Source: Maribacter algarum (ex Zhang et al. 2020) | GTDB taxonomy: Bacteria > Bacteroidota > Bacteroidia > Flavobacteriales > Flavobacteriaceae | DNA length: 64,000 nucleotides | Direction of reading: 5' to 3' | NCBI RefSeq assembly: GCF_005885635.1 | Contig: NZ_VATY01000003.1 | Coordinates: 476,507-540,506 of the forward strand | Part shown: in pieces, positions 37,378 through 45,304 of the stretch | Layout of the letters: every line of letters begins with the position of its first letter | Position numbering within the stretch: position 1 is the stretch's first letter | Notes under the pieces: model-generated | Database searches by the model: none | Seen by the model: only the letters and a program-made list of their open reading frames with translations | What the model was told of the DNA's origin: nothing | Translations under genes and position numbers: made by a program

Positions 37378-37385
37378 TATTTTTG
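37378..37385 (+). promoter_or_regulatory. -7 box TATTTTTG of a candidate small RNA
   Basis: TATTTTTG matches TAnnTTTG. A transcript starting ~6 bases later would run ~135 bases to the terminator at 37484-37525 and has no coding sequence. No TTTG -33 box is seen at normal spacing. Confidence 0.35.
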
Positions 37386-37390
37386 GCTAG

Positions 37391-37525
37391 AATTTATTAC
37401 AATTTTAACGCTCTAACATCATCCAATAGCAGCTTTAATATCGTAAATAGATAAACATTCCGCGAGAGCGTCTATATATATCCAAAAAAGTCCTTCACAT
37501 TAGGTTTGTGAAGGACTTTTCTTTT
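37391..37525 (+). ncRNA. candidate small RNA, about 135 nt
   Basis: The segment begins just after a -7 box and ends in a strong intrinsic terminator. It can close on itself through ACGCTCT/AGAGCGT (seven pairs, ~50-base loop). No open frame and no upstream gene on this strand explains the terminator. It resembles none of the common RNAs I know (tmRNA, SRP RNA, RNase P RNA). Its boundaries are inferred, not observed. Confidence 0.4.
37484..37525 (+). terminator. strong hairpin terminator with no upstream gene on the + strand
   Basis: AAGTCCTTCACA pairs with TGTGAAGGACTT over a seven-base loop, extended by flanking A and T runs on both sides, so it can work in both directions. On the + strand a TTTTCTTTT run follows. 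Confidence 0.8.
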
Positions 37526-37867
37526 GCTATTACTTTAATATTCAAGCCATTAGAACTTCCGATGCGCATTGCTTCATGGCAGTTTTTCTACACTTTACCG
37601 AGATGTTAAAAAAATTTCCCTTTTTCCTACGTCTTACAATTCTTACACATGGTCGAATTCTCTGTCAGTTACCCTAAATATTGAGGTTTTAAACTATTTA
37701 ATAAGCAATATAGAGTGTCTTATGCCGTTCTTTGACCAAGTAAATTTAACCTATTTAACATTTTCAAGAAATCAACACAACTGCAATGCAATGGCAAATA
37801 CTATAATTTTTACTCCGCAGTAAGATTTTATTTTCTCTATTCATTGTTATGTAAGGTTACAAAAGGT

Positions 37868-40800
37868 ATGCTTATGTGCAATATTACTTCTAAGACAAAA
37901 TACCTGAAATCAATTCTTTATGTGGGAACTATGCTACTATCATTTGCGGCATTCGCTCAACTAGAGACTCCCTTTACTCCAAGATATTCTGAAGCAATCA
38001 ATGGTGATATGACTATGATTGCCAATAACGTCACCTCAGCACATCCCACAAATTCATATATAGGAGGTGAAAACAATCAAGATAACCTAAGGGTTTTTGT
38101 TGATATCGATTCTGATCCAAGTACTTTTAACTCTAGCAGTGCCAATTTTGCAAACCCATCCCCTTCTAGCCCATGTCTTACGATAAACAAGGCATATCTC
38201 TATTGGTCAGCTGCCGACAAAGAGTACGGTATCGATAATGGGAATATTACTGGTGATGGAAATCCTGAACCTGTATGGGACTACAGAGACATCATGTTGA
38301 TGCTTCCAGGAGAATCAACTTATACTACAATTACCGCAGATGATGTCATGTACCAAGGACGGCCTGACCACTACCAAAATGACGGTTATGCAGCTGTAAA
38401 AGATATTACCGATGTGGTAAATGCACTCGCTAATCCTTTTGGCACATATCAGGTAGCAAACTTAAAAGCGACAGAAGGGTCACTATACTCGCACAACAAC
38501 AATAACGCAGGCGTTACCGGTGGATGGCAAATCATTTTCGTATATGAAAGTCCAGACTTAGTCAAACGTAATGTTACTCTATTTGATGGCTTTGCCATTG
38601 TGCATACTGCTGGAGGATTTAATAATTATGATGTCAATTTTAATGGATTTCAAACGGTCCCAAATGGAAAAGTAAATGCAAATATTTTATTTGGTTCTAT
38701 TGATGGTGATCGAAGTCTTTTTGATGATCAATTGCGAATTGAAGATACCGACGGAGTTTTTCAAGGGATTTCGACCAGTGTTAGAGATGAAAATAACTTC
38801 TTTAGAAGTAGTATTACAGTTGATGGGAATGACTTTTTAAATCGAAATCCTGCAAGTACGAATACGCTTGGTTTTGATGCAGGTCATTTTGAGTTAAAAA
38901 ACAATGGTAACAAGCTCATAGATAACAATCAGACCTCAACTACTATAAAAATGACTTCTAGCGGTGATTTATATTCCTTGTACTTAATGGGGATTAGCGT
39001 TGAAGTCTTTGAACCAAGCTTAGGAGCCTTAAGTTTTACGACTAATGTAATCGGGTCCAACTTTGATCCGGGTGACAATGCTCCCGTAGAAATTCGTATA
39101 AAAAACGTCGGAAACGATAATATTCAAAATCTAGAGATTGCACTTACACTTCCTCCACAGGTAGAATTTCTCAATACAGAACCGTTACCGCCAGGTGTTA
39201 CCTATAACTTTGACAATGCAACAAGAGAATTACGTTTTTTCGTAGAAGATGGCTATACCGATACCGATGACCCAGAATATGAACTAGATTTTAATCTTTT
39301 CATCAACAATGAGTGCGTTACTTGTAGTGCTGCAATAGGTCTACAAGCCCTGGCAACTTTTACGGGTGAAACAAACCCTAATACTGTCGGAACCTTAAGT
39401 TCTGGTACGGTTGATATATGCGGTATAGGGAACCATGACCCTACTTTTCTTTACGTAACACCAGTACTATCTATAGGTGATGGTTCAGCAACAGAAGGAG
39501 ATAATATAGTTTTTAATATTTCATCTTCACACTTACTTGCGGAGGATGCTATTTTAAACCTAGCATATACCAATATTACCGCCTCAGCGAGTGATTATGC
39601 ACTTGCAAATACGTTCACCGTTCCTACGGGAACCGGAAATACTTCCTTTGATATTCCCGCCTTAGATGATAGTATTATAGAAGTTACTGAAACATTCGAC
39701 ATAACTGCCTCTTCCATAGCAAATATTACTCTCTTGGATGATACAGCTAGAGGCTCAATTCTAGATAATGACCTTGTTACTGGTAACGGAATAGCTTTTA
39801 CGAACACCAATGTAGTAGTTAACGAGGGAACCGACGCCTTTGCGGTGTATACCGTGACACTTACCGGTGCTATCTCTGAAAACGTGACCGTGGATTACAC
39901 CACCAATGAAGGTACTGCCCTTAATCCAGGTGACTTTACAACCACTTCAGGTACATTGACCTTTACACCAACAGTAGGTTCTTTCGATATTCAAGTGCCC
40001 ATTACTGATGACTCAATAATCGAGAATACCGAAAACTTTACCGTTGTACTTTCGAACATTGTTTCAAATCTGGGAATCAGTTTCGTGGATGGAAATACCA
40101 CCAACACGGCCAACGGCACCATCAACGATGACGATGCCAACCCTGGCGATGGAATAGCTTTTACGAACACCAATGTAGTAGTTACCGAGGGAACCGACGC
40201 CTTTGCGGTGTATACCGTGACCCTTACCGGGGCCATCTCCGAAAACGTGACCGTGGATTACGCGACCAATGAAGGTACCGCCCTTAATCCAGAGGACTTT
40301 GTGACTACAACCGGTACACTTACATTTACACCAACAGTAGGTTCTTTGGACATACAAGTGCCCATTACCGACGACAATATCATCGAGGTTAGTGAAAACT
40401 TTACCGTTGTACTTTCAAATGTACAGTCCAATCTTGGATTGGGTATCGTTGGTCCCGATACGGCCAATACTACCATTAACGATGACGATGCCAACCCTGG
40501 CGATGGAATAGCATTTACCAATACGAACGTAGTAGTTACCGAGGGAACCGACGCCTTTGCGGTGTATACCGTGACCCTTACCGGAGCCATCTCCGAAAAC
40601 GTGACCGTGGATTACACCACCAATGAGGGCACCGCCCTTAATCCAGGGGACTTTGTGACTACAACCGGTACACTTACGTTTACGCCAACAGTAGGTTCTT
40701 TGGACATTCAGGTGCCCATTACCGACGACAATATCATCGAGGTTAGTGAAAACTTTACCGTTGTACTTTCAAATGTACAGTCCAATCTTGGATTGGGTAT

Positions 40801-43435
40801 CGTTGGTCCCGATACGGCCAATACTACCATTAACGATGACGATGCCAACCCTGGCGATGGAATAGCATTTACCAATACGAACGTAGTAGTTACCGAGGGA
40901 ACCGACGCCTTTGCGGTGTATACCGTGACCCTTACCGGGGCCATCTCCGAAAACGTGACCGTCGATTACACCACCAATGAGGGTACCGCCCTTAATCCAG
41001 GGGACTTCACAACAACTTCGGGGACATTGACCTTTACACCTACGGTTAATTCTTTGGATATTCAGGTGCCCATTACCGATGATGCCGTAATCGAGGTACA
41101 GGAAGACTTTTCAATAACACTTTCCAACATACAATCGAACCTGGGAATCGGATTCGTGGATGGAAATACCACCAACACCGCCAACGGCACCATCAACGAT
41201 GACGATGCCAACCCTGGTGACGGAATAGCTTTTACGAACACCAATGTAGTAGTTACCGAGGGAACCGACGCCTTTGCGGTGTATACCGTGACCCTTACCG
41301 GGGCCATCTCCGAAAACGTGACCGTGGATTACACCACCAATGAAGGTACCGCCATTAATCCAGGGGACTTTGTGACTACAACCGGTACACTTACATTTAC
41401 ACCAACTGTGGGTTCTTTGGATATTCAGGTGCCCATTACCGATGATGCCGTAATCGAGGTTAGTGAAAACTTTACCGTTGTACTTTCAAATGTACAGTCC
41501 AATCTTGGATTGGGTATCGTTGGTCCCGATACGGCCAATACTACCATTAACGATGACGATGCCAACCCTGGCGATGGAATAGCATTTACCAATACGAACG
41601 TAGTAGTTACCGAGGGAACCGACGCCTTTGCGGTGTATACCGTGACCCTTACCGGGGCCATCTCCGAAAACGTGACCGTGGATTACACTACCAATGAAGG
41701 TACCGCCCTTAATCCAGGGGACTTTACAACGACTTCCGGTACACTTACATTTACTCCAACAGTAGGTTCTTTGGACATACAAGTGCCCATTACCGACGAC
41801 AATATCATCGAAGTGCAGGAGAATTTCTCCGTAACACTTTCCAACATCCAATCGAACCTGGGAATCGGATTCGTGGATGGAAATACCACCAACACCGCCA
41901 ACGGCACCATCAACGATGACGATGCCAACCCTGGCGATGGAATAGCTTTTACGAACACCAATGTAGTAGTTACCGAGGGAACCGACGCCTTTGCGGTGTA
42001 TACCGTGACCCTTACCGGGGCCATCTCCGAAAACGTGACCGTGGATTACACCACCAATGAGGGTACCGCCCTTAATCCAGGGGACTTTGTGACTACAACC
42101 GGTACACTTACATTTACTCCAACAGTAGGTTCTTTGGATATTCAGGTGCCCATTACCGACGATAATATCATCGAGGTTAGTGAAAACTTTACTGTTGTAC
42201 TTTCAAATGTACAGTCCAATCTTGGATTGGGTATCGTTGGTCCCGATACGGCCAATACTACCATCAACGATGACGATGCCAACCCTGGCGATGGAATAGC
42301 TTTTACGAACACCAATGTAGTAGTTACCGAGGGAACCGACGCCTTTGCGGTGTATACCGTGACCCTTACCGGGGCCATCTCCGAAAACGTGACCGTGGAT
42401 TACACCACCAATGAGGGTACCGCCCTTAATCCAGGGGACTTTACAACGACTTCGGGGACATTGACCTTTACACCTACGGTTAATTCTTTGGATATTCAGG
42501 TGCCCATTACCGATGACATGGCAAGTGAGCCTACAGAAGGGTTTGGACTTATTCTATCCAACATTCAATCAAATCTAGGAATAGGTTTTGTAGATGGCAA
42601 TACAACAAACGCTGCAAACGGAACGATCAACGATGATGATATGGCCGAAATTATGGTCGAACCTTACATTGAAGAACATACCATAATGTGCGGAGAAGCT
42701 TTACCAGAGGTGCCAACCTTAGTATTTACTGGAGGTTGTGGTAATTATACTGTAGATTTTACCGAAGTTGAAGAATTTACGGTGGGAATCGATGATTATA
42801 TGGTTGTACGCACATGGAATGTTACAGATTCTTGTGGCAATACTGCTTCTTTTCAGCAAATAATCTTTGTAATGCAGCTAGAAAGAGAAACAATTACAAT
42901 CGATATTTGTACAGGCGATGACGCAATAGATTTGTTGAATTCTTTGCCAACTAACTTTGATAGGACTGGAAATTTCATAGTTAATCAAGGTGATGTTATC
43001 CTAAATGGAAGCCTTTTTGAACCTATGAATCTTGAACTGGGAGAATATCTTATTTCCTACGAGTCTACCGATACTTCTTGTAAATTCTATGCGGACTATA
43101 TAATAAATGTAAATGCAGATTGTTTACCATGTGATATAAATGATTTAGTTGTATCAAAAACTATAACTGTAAATGGTGATGGCATAAATGACTATTTCGA
43201 AATCACTGGTCTTGAAGATTGTGGTTATACCTATCAGGTTATGGTATTTAATAGATGGGGAACGAAGGTCTTTGAATCTAATGATTACAGTAATGATTGG
43301 GGCGGGTATGCGCCAACTGGGTCCTTTGGCGGTTCGGGTATTCTTCCGACAGGCACCTACTATTATATGATTTCCTTATCTGATCCAGAAATACAACCTG
43401 TAAATGGGTACATCTATATTGGATCCGATAAGTAA
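37868..43435 (+). CDS. giant T9SS surface protein with Calx-beta repeats and gliding-type C-terminal domain
   Basis: The protein is 1,855 residues from ATG 37868 (an ATG two codons later and a TTG at 37844 are alternatives). A signal peptide (MLLSFAAFAQ) is followed by a beta-rich N-terminal region of ~400 residues. A DUF11-like segment and one divergent Calx-beta domain (about 535-640) come next, then eight near-identical Calx-beta units of 118 or 121 residues. Then comes an Ig/HYR-like segment and a C-terminal gliding-motility-associated (type B T9SS sorting) domain with VNGDGINDYFEITGL and VFNRWGTKVFE. Acidic DDD ends of repeats may bind calcium. It is probably an adhesin exported by type IX secretion, with the next gene encoding its PorP/SprF partner. 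Confidence 0.93.
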   Translation: MLMCNITSKTKYLKSILYVGTMLLSFAAFAQLETPFTPRYSEAINGDMTMIANNVTSAHPTNSYIGGENNQDNLRVFVDIDSDPSTFNSSSANFANPSPSSPCLTINKAYLYWSAADKEYGIDNGNITGDGNPEPVWDYRDIMLMLPGESTYTTITADDVMYQGRPDHYQNDGYAAVKDITDVVNALANPFGTYQVANLKATEGSLYSHNNNNAGVTGGWQIIFVYESPDLVKRNVTLFDGFAIVHTAGGFNNYDVNFNGFQTVPNGKVNANILFGSIDGDRSLFDDQLRIEDTDGVFQGISTSVRDENNFFRSSITVDGNDFLNRNPASTNTLGFDAGHFELKNNGNKLIDNNQTSTTIKMTSSGDLYSLYLMGISVEVFEPSLGALSFTTNVIGSNFDPGDNAPVEIRIKNVGNDNIQNLEIALTLPPQVEFLNTEPLPPGVTYNFDNATRELRFFVEDGYTDTDDPEYELDFNLFINNECVTCSAAIGLQALATFTGETNPNTVGTLSSGTVDICGIGNHDPTFLYVTPVLSIGDGSATEGDNIVFNISSSHLLAEDAILNLAYTNITASASDYALANTFTVPTGTGNTSFDIPALDDSIIEVTETFDITASSIANITLLDDTARGSILDNDLVTGNGIAFTNTNVVVNEGTDAFAVYTVTLTGAISENVTVDYTTNEGTALNPGDFTTTSGTLTFTPTVGSFDIQVPITDDSIIENTENFTVVLSNIVSNLGISFVDGNTTNTANGTINDDDANPGDGIAFTNTNVVVTEGTDAFAVYTVTLTGAISENVTVDYATNEGTALNPEDFVTTTGTLTFTPTVGSLDIQVPITDDNIIEVSENFTVVLSNVQSNLGLGIVGPDTANTTINDDDANPGDGIAFTNTNVVVTEGTDAFAVYTVTLTGAISENVTVDYTTNEGTALNPGDFVTTTGTLTFTPTVGSLDIQVPITDDNIIEVSENFTVVLSNVQSNLGLGIVGPDTANTTINDDDANPGDGIAFTNTNVVVTEGTDAFAVYTVTLTGAISENVTVDYTTNEGTALNPGDFTTTSGTLTFTPTVNSLDIQVPITDDAVIEVQEDFSITLSNIQSNLGIGFVDGNTTNTANGTINDDDANPGDGIAFTNTNVVVTEGTDAFAVYTVTLTGAISENVTVDYTTNEGTAINPGDFVTTTGTLTFTPTVGSLDIQVPITDDAVIEVSENFTVVLSNVQSNLGLGIVGPDTANTTINDDDANPGDGIAFTNTNVVVTEGTDAFAVYTVTLTGAISENVTVDYTTNEGTALNPGDFTTTSGTLTFTPTVGSLDIQVPITDDNIIEVQENFSVTLSNIQSNLGIGFVDGNTTNTANGTINDDDANPGDGIAFTNTNVVVTEGTDAFAVYTVTLTGAISENVTVDYTTNEGTALNPGDFVTTTGTLTFTPTVGSLDIQVPITDDNIIEVSENFTVVLSNVQSNLGLGIVGPDTANTTINDDDANPGDGIAFTNTNVVVTEGTDAFAVYTVTLTGAISENVTVDYTTNEGTALNPGDFTTTSGTLTFTPTVNSLDIQVPITDDMASEPTEGFGLILSNIQSNLGIGFVDGNTTNAANGTINDDDMAEIMVEPYIEEHTIMCGEALPEVPTLVFTGGCGNYTVDFTEVEEFTVGIDDYMVVRTWNVTDSCGNTASFQQIIFVMQLERETITIDICTGDDAIDLLNSLPTNFDRTGNFIVNQGDVILNGSLFEPMNLELGEYLISYESTDTSCKFYADYIINVNADCLPCDINDLVVSKTITVNGDGINDYFEITGLEDCGYTYQVMVFNRWGTKVFESNDYSNDWGGYAPTGSFGGSGILPTGTYYYMISLSDPEIQPVNGYIYIGSDK
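39788..42655 (+). repeat. eight tandem Calx-beta DNA repeats of 354 or 363 bases
   Basis: Units start at about 39788, 40151, 40505, 40859, 41222, 41576, 41939 and 42293. Two unit types occur: A (363 bases, tail FVDGNTTNTANGTIN) and B (354 bases, tail IVGPDTANTTIN), in the order A-B-B-A-B-A-B-A. The DNA is almost identical, synonymous sites included, except for unit 1 and the end of unit 8. This indicates recent duplication or gene conversion. Confidence 0.93.
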
Positions 43436-43452
43436 AATCCCAAATGTTAGAA

Positions 43453-44349
43453 ATGAAAAAAATTATAGCCATACTGATATTCTTTGTCGCAACAGCGGCA
43501 GGAGCTCAACAATTGCCCCAATTTACGCAGTATGTTTACAATACGATGTCTGTAAATCCGGCTTATGCAGGAAGTAGAGAAACTTTAAATATTACAGGTC
43601 TTCATCGAAATCAATGGGCTGGAATTGAAGGTAATCCAACCACGAGCACCTTGTCTATTCACTCTCCTGTTAAGTATAGTAGAGTTGGTTTAGGGCTTTC
43701 CTATATCAACGATAATTTAGGAGATGAAAGTACCAATTACGTTTACGCAAATGTATCTTACACTGTTCCATTGAGCAGAACAGTGAATATGTCCTTCGGA
43801 TTAAATGGCGGTGTCACCAACTATGATTTGAACACACCTGATATTAACGACCCCTTTTTTAGTGAAGGTTTTACGCAATGGAATCCCAATTTTGGAGCGG
43901 GAATTTATGTTAGTAGCCGAATGTGGTACATAGGGCTTTCTTCTCCCCGTCTTTTGAATACAGATTTAAATCAAGGGGAATTTGCTGCTATCGAACGTAA
44001 CAGCTACTACACTATTGGAGGAATTGTTTTTGACGTTGGAAGAGATACCAAATTCAAAACGACTGCAATCGCTAAAATCACCAATGGAGCACCAGCAACC
44101 TATGACGTTACGGGAAGTTTCTTATTCTTCGATAAGTTGTGGCTAGGAGCATCATACCGATTTAATGACGCCGACAGCTTTGGAGTACTAGCCGACTATC
44201 AAATTTCAAATTCTTTTCGATTAGGCTACGCCTACGACCTTCCAACATCAGATATTAGACCATATACTGGAGGAACCCATGAGATTATATTGATTTACGA
44301 ATTACCAATAAAAAGATTGGGCGGAATAAAATCACCTCGTTTCTTCTAA
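43453..44349 (+). CDS. PorP/SprF-family type IX secretion membrane protein
   Basis: The 298-residue protein starts MKKIIAILIFFVATAAGAQQ (signal peptide) and has the family opening LPQFTQYVYNTMSVNPAYAG and the GLHRNQWAGIEGNPTTST motif, followed by an outer-membrane beta barrel ending KRLGGIKSPRFF. Such proteins work with gliding-type C-terminal-domain cargo, here surely the giant adhesin just upstream (17 bases). An ATG three codons upstream (43444) is an alternative start. Confidence 0.92.
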   Translation: MKKIIAILIFFVATAAGAQQLPQFTQYVYNTMSVNPAYAGSRETLNITGLHRNQWAGIEGNPTTSTLSIHSPVKYSRVGLGLSYINDNLGDESTNYVYANVSYTVPLSRTVNMSFGLNGGVTNYDLNTPDINDPFFSEGFTQWNPNFGAGIYVSSRMWYIGLSSPRLLNTDLNQGEFAAIERNSYYTIGGIVFDVGRDTKFKTTAIAKITNGAPATYDVTGSFLFFDKLWLGASYRFNDADSFGVLADYQISNSFRLGYAYDLPTSDIRPYTGGTHEIILIYELPIKRLGGIKSPRFF

Positions 44350-44367
44350 GAGAAAAAATAACCAACC

Positions 44368-44403
44368 AAAAAGCCCTTTTCAATGTTTTGAAAAGGGCTT
44401 TTA
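44368..44403. terminator. bidirectional terminator between sprF-like gene and clpP-like gene
   Basis: AAAAGCCCTTTTCAA and TTGAAAAGGGCTTTT form a near-perfect ~15-base stem, with A and T runs on both sides, between two convergent genes. Confidence 0.85.
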
Positions 44404-44422
44404 TATTCTTGACAAGGCGATA

Positions 44423-44971
44423 CTACTCCAAAATACCGTCTACAATTCCATATTTAATAGACTCTTCAGCGCCCATCCAATAATCACGGTCAAAATCTTT
44501 CATCACACGTTCATAATCTTGTCCGCAGTTGTCAGCTAAAATTCTAGCACTAAGCTCTTTTGTCTTTATGATTTCCTTCGCCTGAATTTCAATATTTGAA
44601 GCTTGTCCCCTAGCGCCACCACTTGGCTGGTGAATCATGACTTGAGCATGTGGTTGAATAAAACGTCTTCCTTTTTTTCCTACGGATAAAAGAATAGAAC
44701 CCATTGAAGCAGCTAAACCTGTGCAAATTGTAGAAACAGGACTTTTCAATGATTTTATCGTATCATACATCGCAAATCCAGAGGTAACATACCCTCCAGG
44801 ACTATTGATATATAATTGAATCTCTTTATTATTTTGCATATCTAAATACAACAAACGATCTATTACATGCTTCGCTGTATCATCATCAACCATGCCCCAA
44901 AGAAAAACTTTACGTTCTTCTAGCATTTTTTCGTCTATAGCTTCTTGTATTTTTCCTTTTTTCGAACCCAT
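44423..44971 (-). CDS. ClpP-like serine protease subunit (probable paralogue)
   Basis: The 182-residue protein has the complete ClpP catalytic triad: Ser89 in GLAASMGSILL, His114 in VMIHQPSGG and Asp163 in DRDYWMG, offset by eight from E. coli numbering. It is shorter at the N-terminus than the usual ClpP and lacks tig and clpX neighbours. It is therefore probably a second ClpP, distinct from the housekeeping copy, which is not in this window. It sits on the opposite strand inside the T9SS adhesin module. Confidence 0.9.
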   Translation of the reverse strand: MGSKKGKIQEAIDEKMLEERKVFLWGMVDDDTAKHVIDRLLYLDMQNNKEIQLYINSPGGYVTSGFAMYDTIKSLKSPVSTICTGLAASMGSILLSVGKKGRRFIQPHAQVMIHQPSGGARGQASNIEIQAKEIIKTKELSARILADNCGQDYERVMKDFDRDYWMGAEESIKYGIVDGILE

Positions 44972-45304
44972 TTTTATATTTCTTGTTGAACTTCAAAATT
45001 AATCAATTATTTGGGAAAAATAATATTCTAATTATCTCAGCACAATTGATACATTTCGTTTTTCAAATACCTAAGAATTCACTTCATAATAAGCTGATTT
45101 TCTAACTCTTAAAACATTTTCCCTACTAAAAATTCTAAATAAAGAAGTACGCAACATTTCTTTAGAGGTAAAAAGACCGAATAATAGAACCATATAACGG
45201 CTAAATTTTATAGCCTTTGGGCTTTGGTTTTTCTTTATGGGACAGTTGCAAGTGTCTCGTCCTTAATACAAAAGACACTTTCAACTAGAACCAGAACAAA
45301 CATT
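44972..45304. other. 333-base region between clpP-like and OmpA-family genes
   Basis: It holds the divergent promoters of both genes, none matching consensus fully. Near the OmpA start an eight-base stem (AAGTGTCT 45250-45257 with AGACACTT 45273-45280) and a GGCTA/TAGCC pair (45199-45215) could shape the leader RNA. I see no coding potential. Confidence 0.6.

Larger units (their letters stand above)
37280..37867. other. 588-base intergenic region between kmo and the giant adhesin gene
   Basis: This gap lies between divergent kmo and the adhesin gene. It holds a -7 box at 37378-37385, an inverted repeat (ACGCTCT 37408-37414 with AGAGCGT 37465-37471) and a very strong terminator at 37484-37525, but no credible protein. 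From 37526 to 37867 I see only AT-rich leader sequence with no firm promoter. Confidence 0.7.

Noticed and set aside
37569-37823. An 84-codon frame starting at a TTG in the kmo-adhesin gap
   Set aside because: It has a TTG start, low-complexity composition, no family resemblance and no signal. It is best seen as chance in an AT-rich gap.
39991-42378. Repeated antisense frames on the minus strand through the Calx-beta array
   Set aside because: They repeat with the array and mirror its coding frame, so they are shadows.
39788-42655. CRISPR-like periodicity
   Set aside because: The units are ~355-363 bases, coding and contiguous, with no short direct repeats and spacers.
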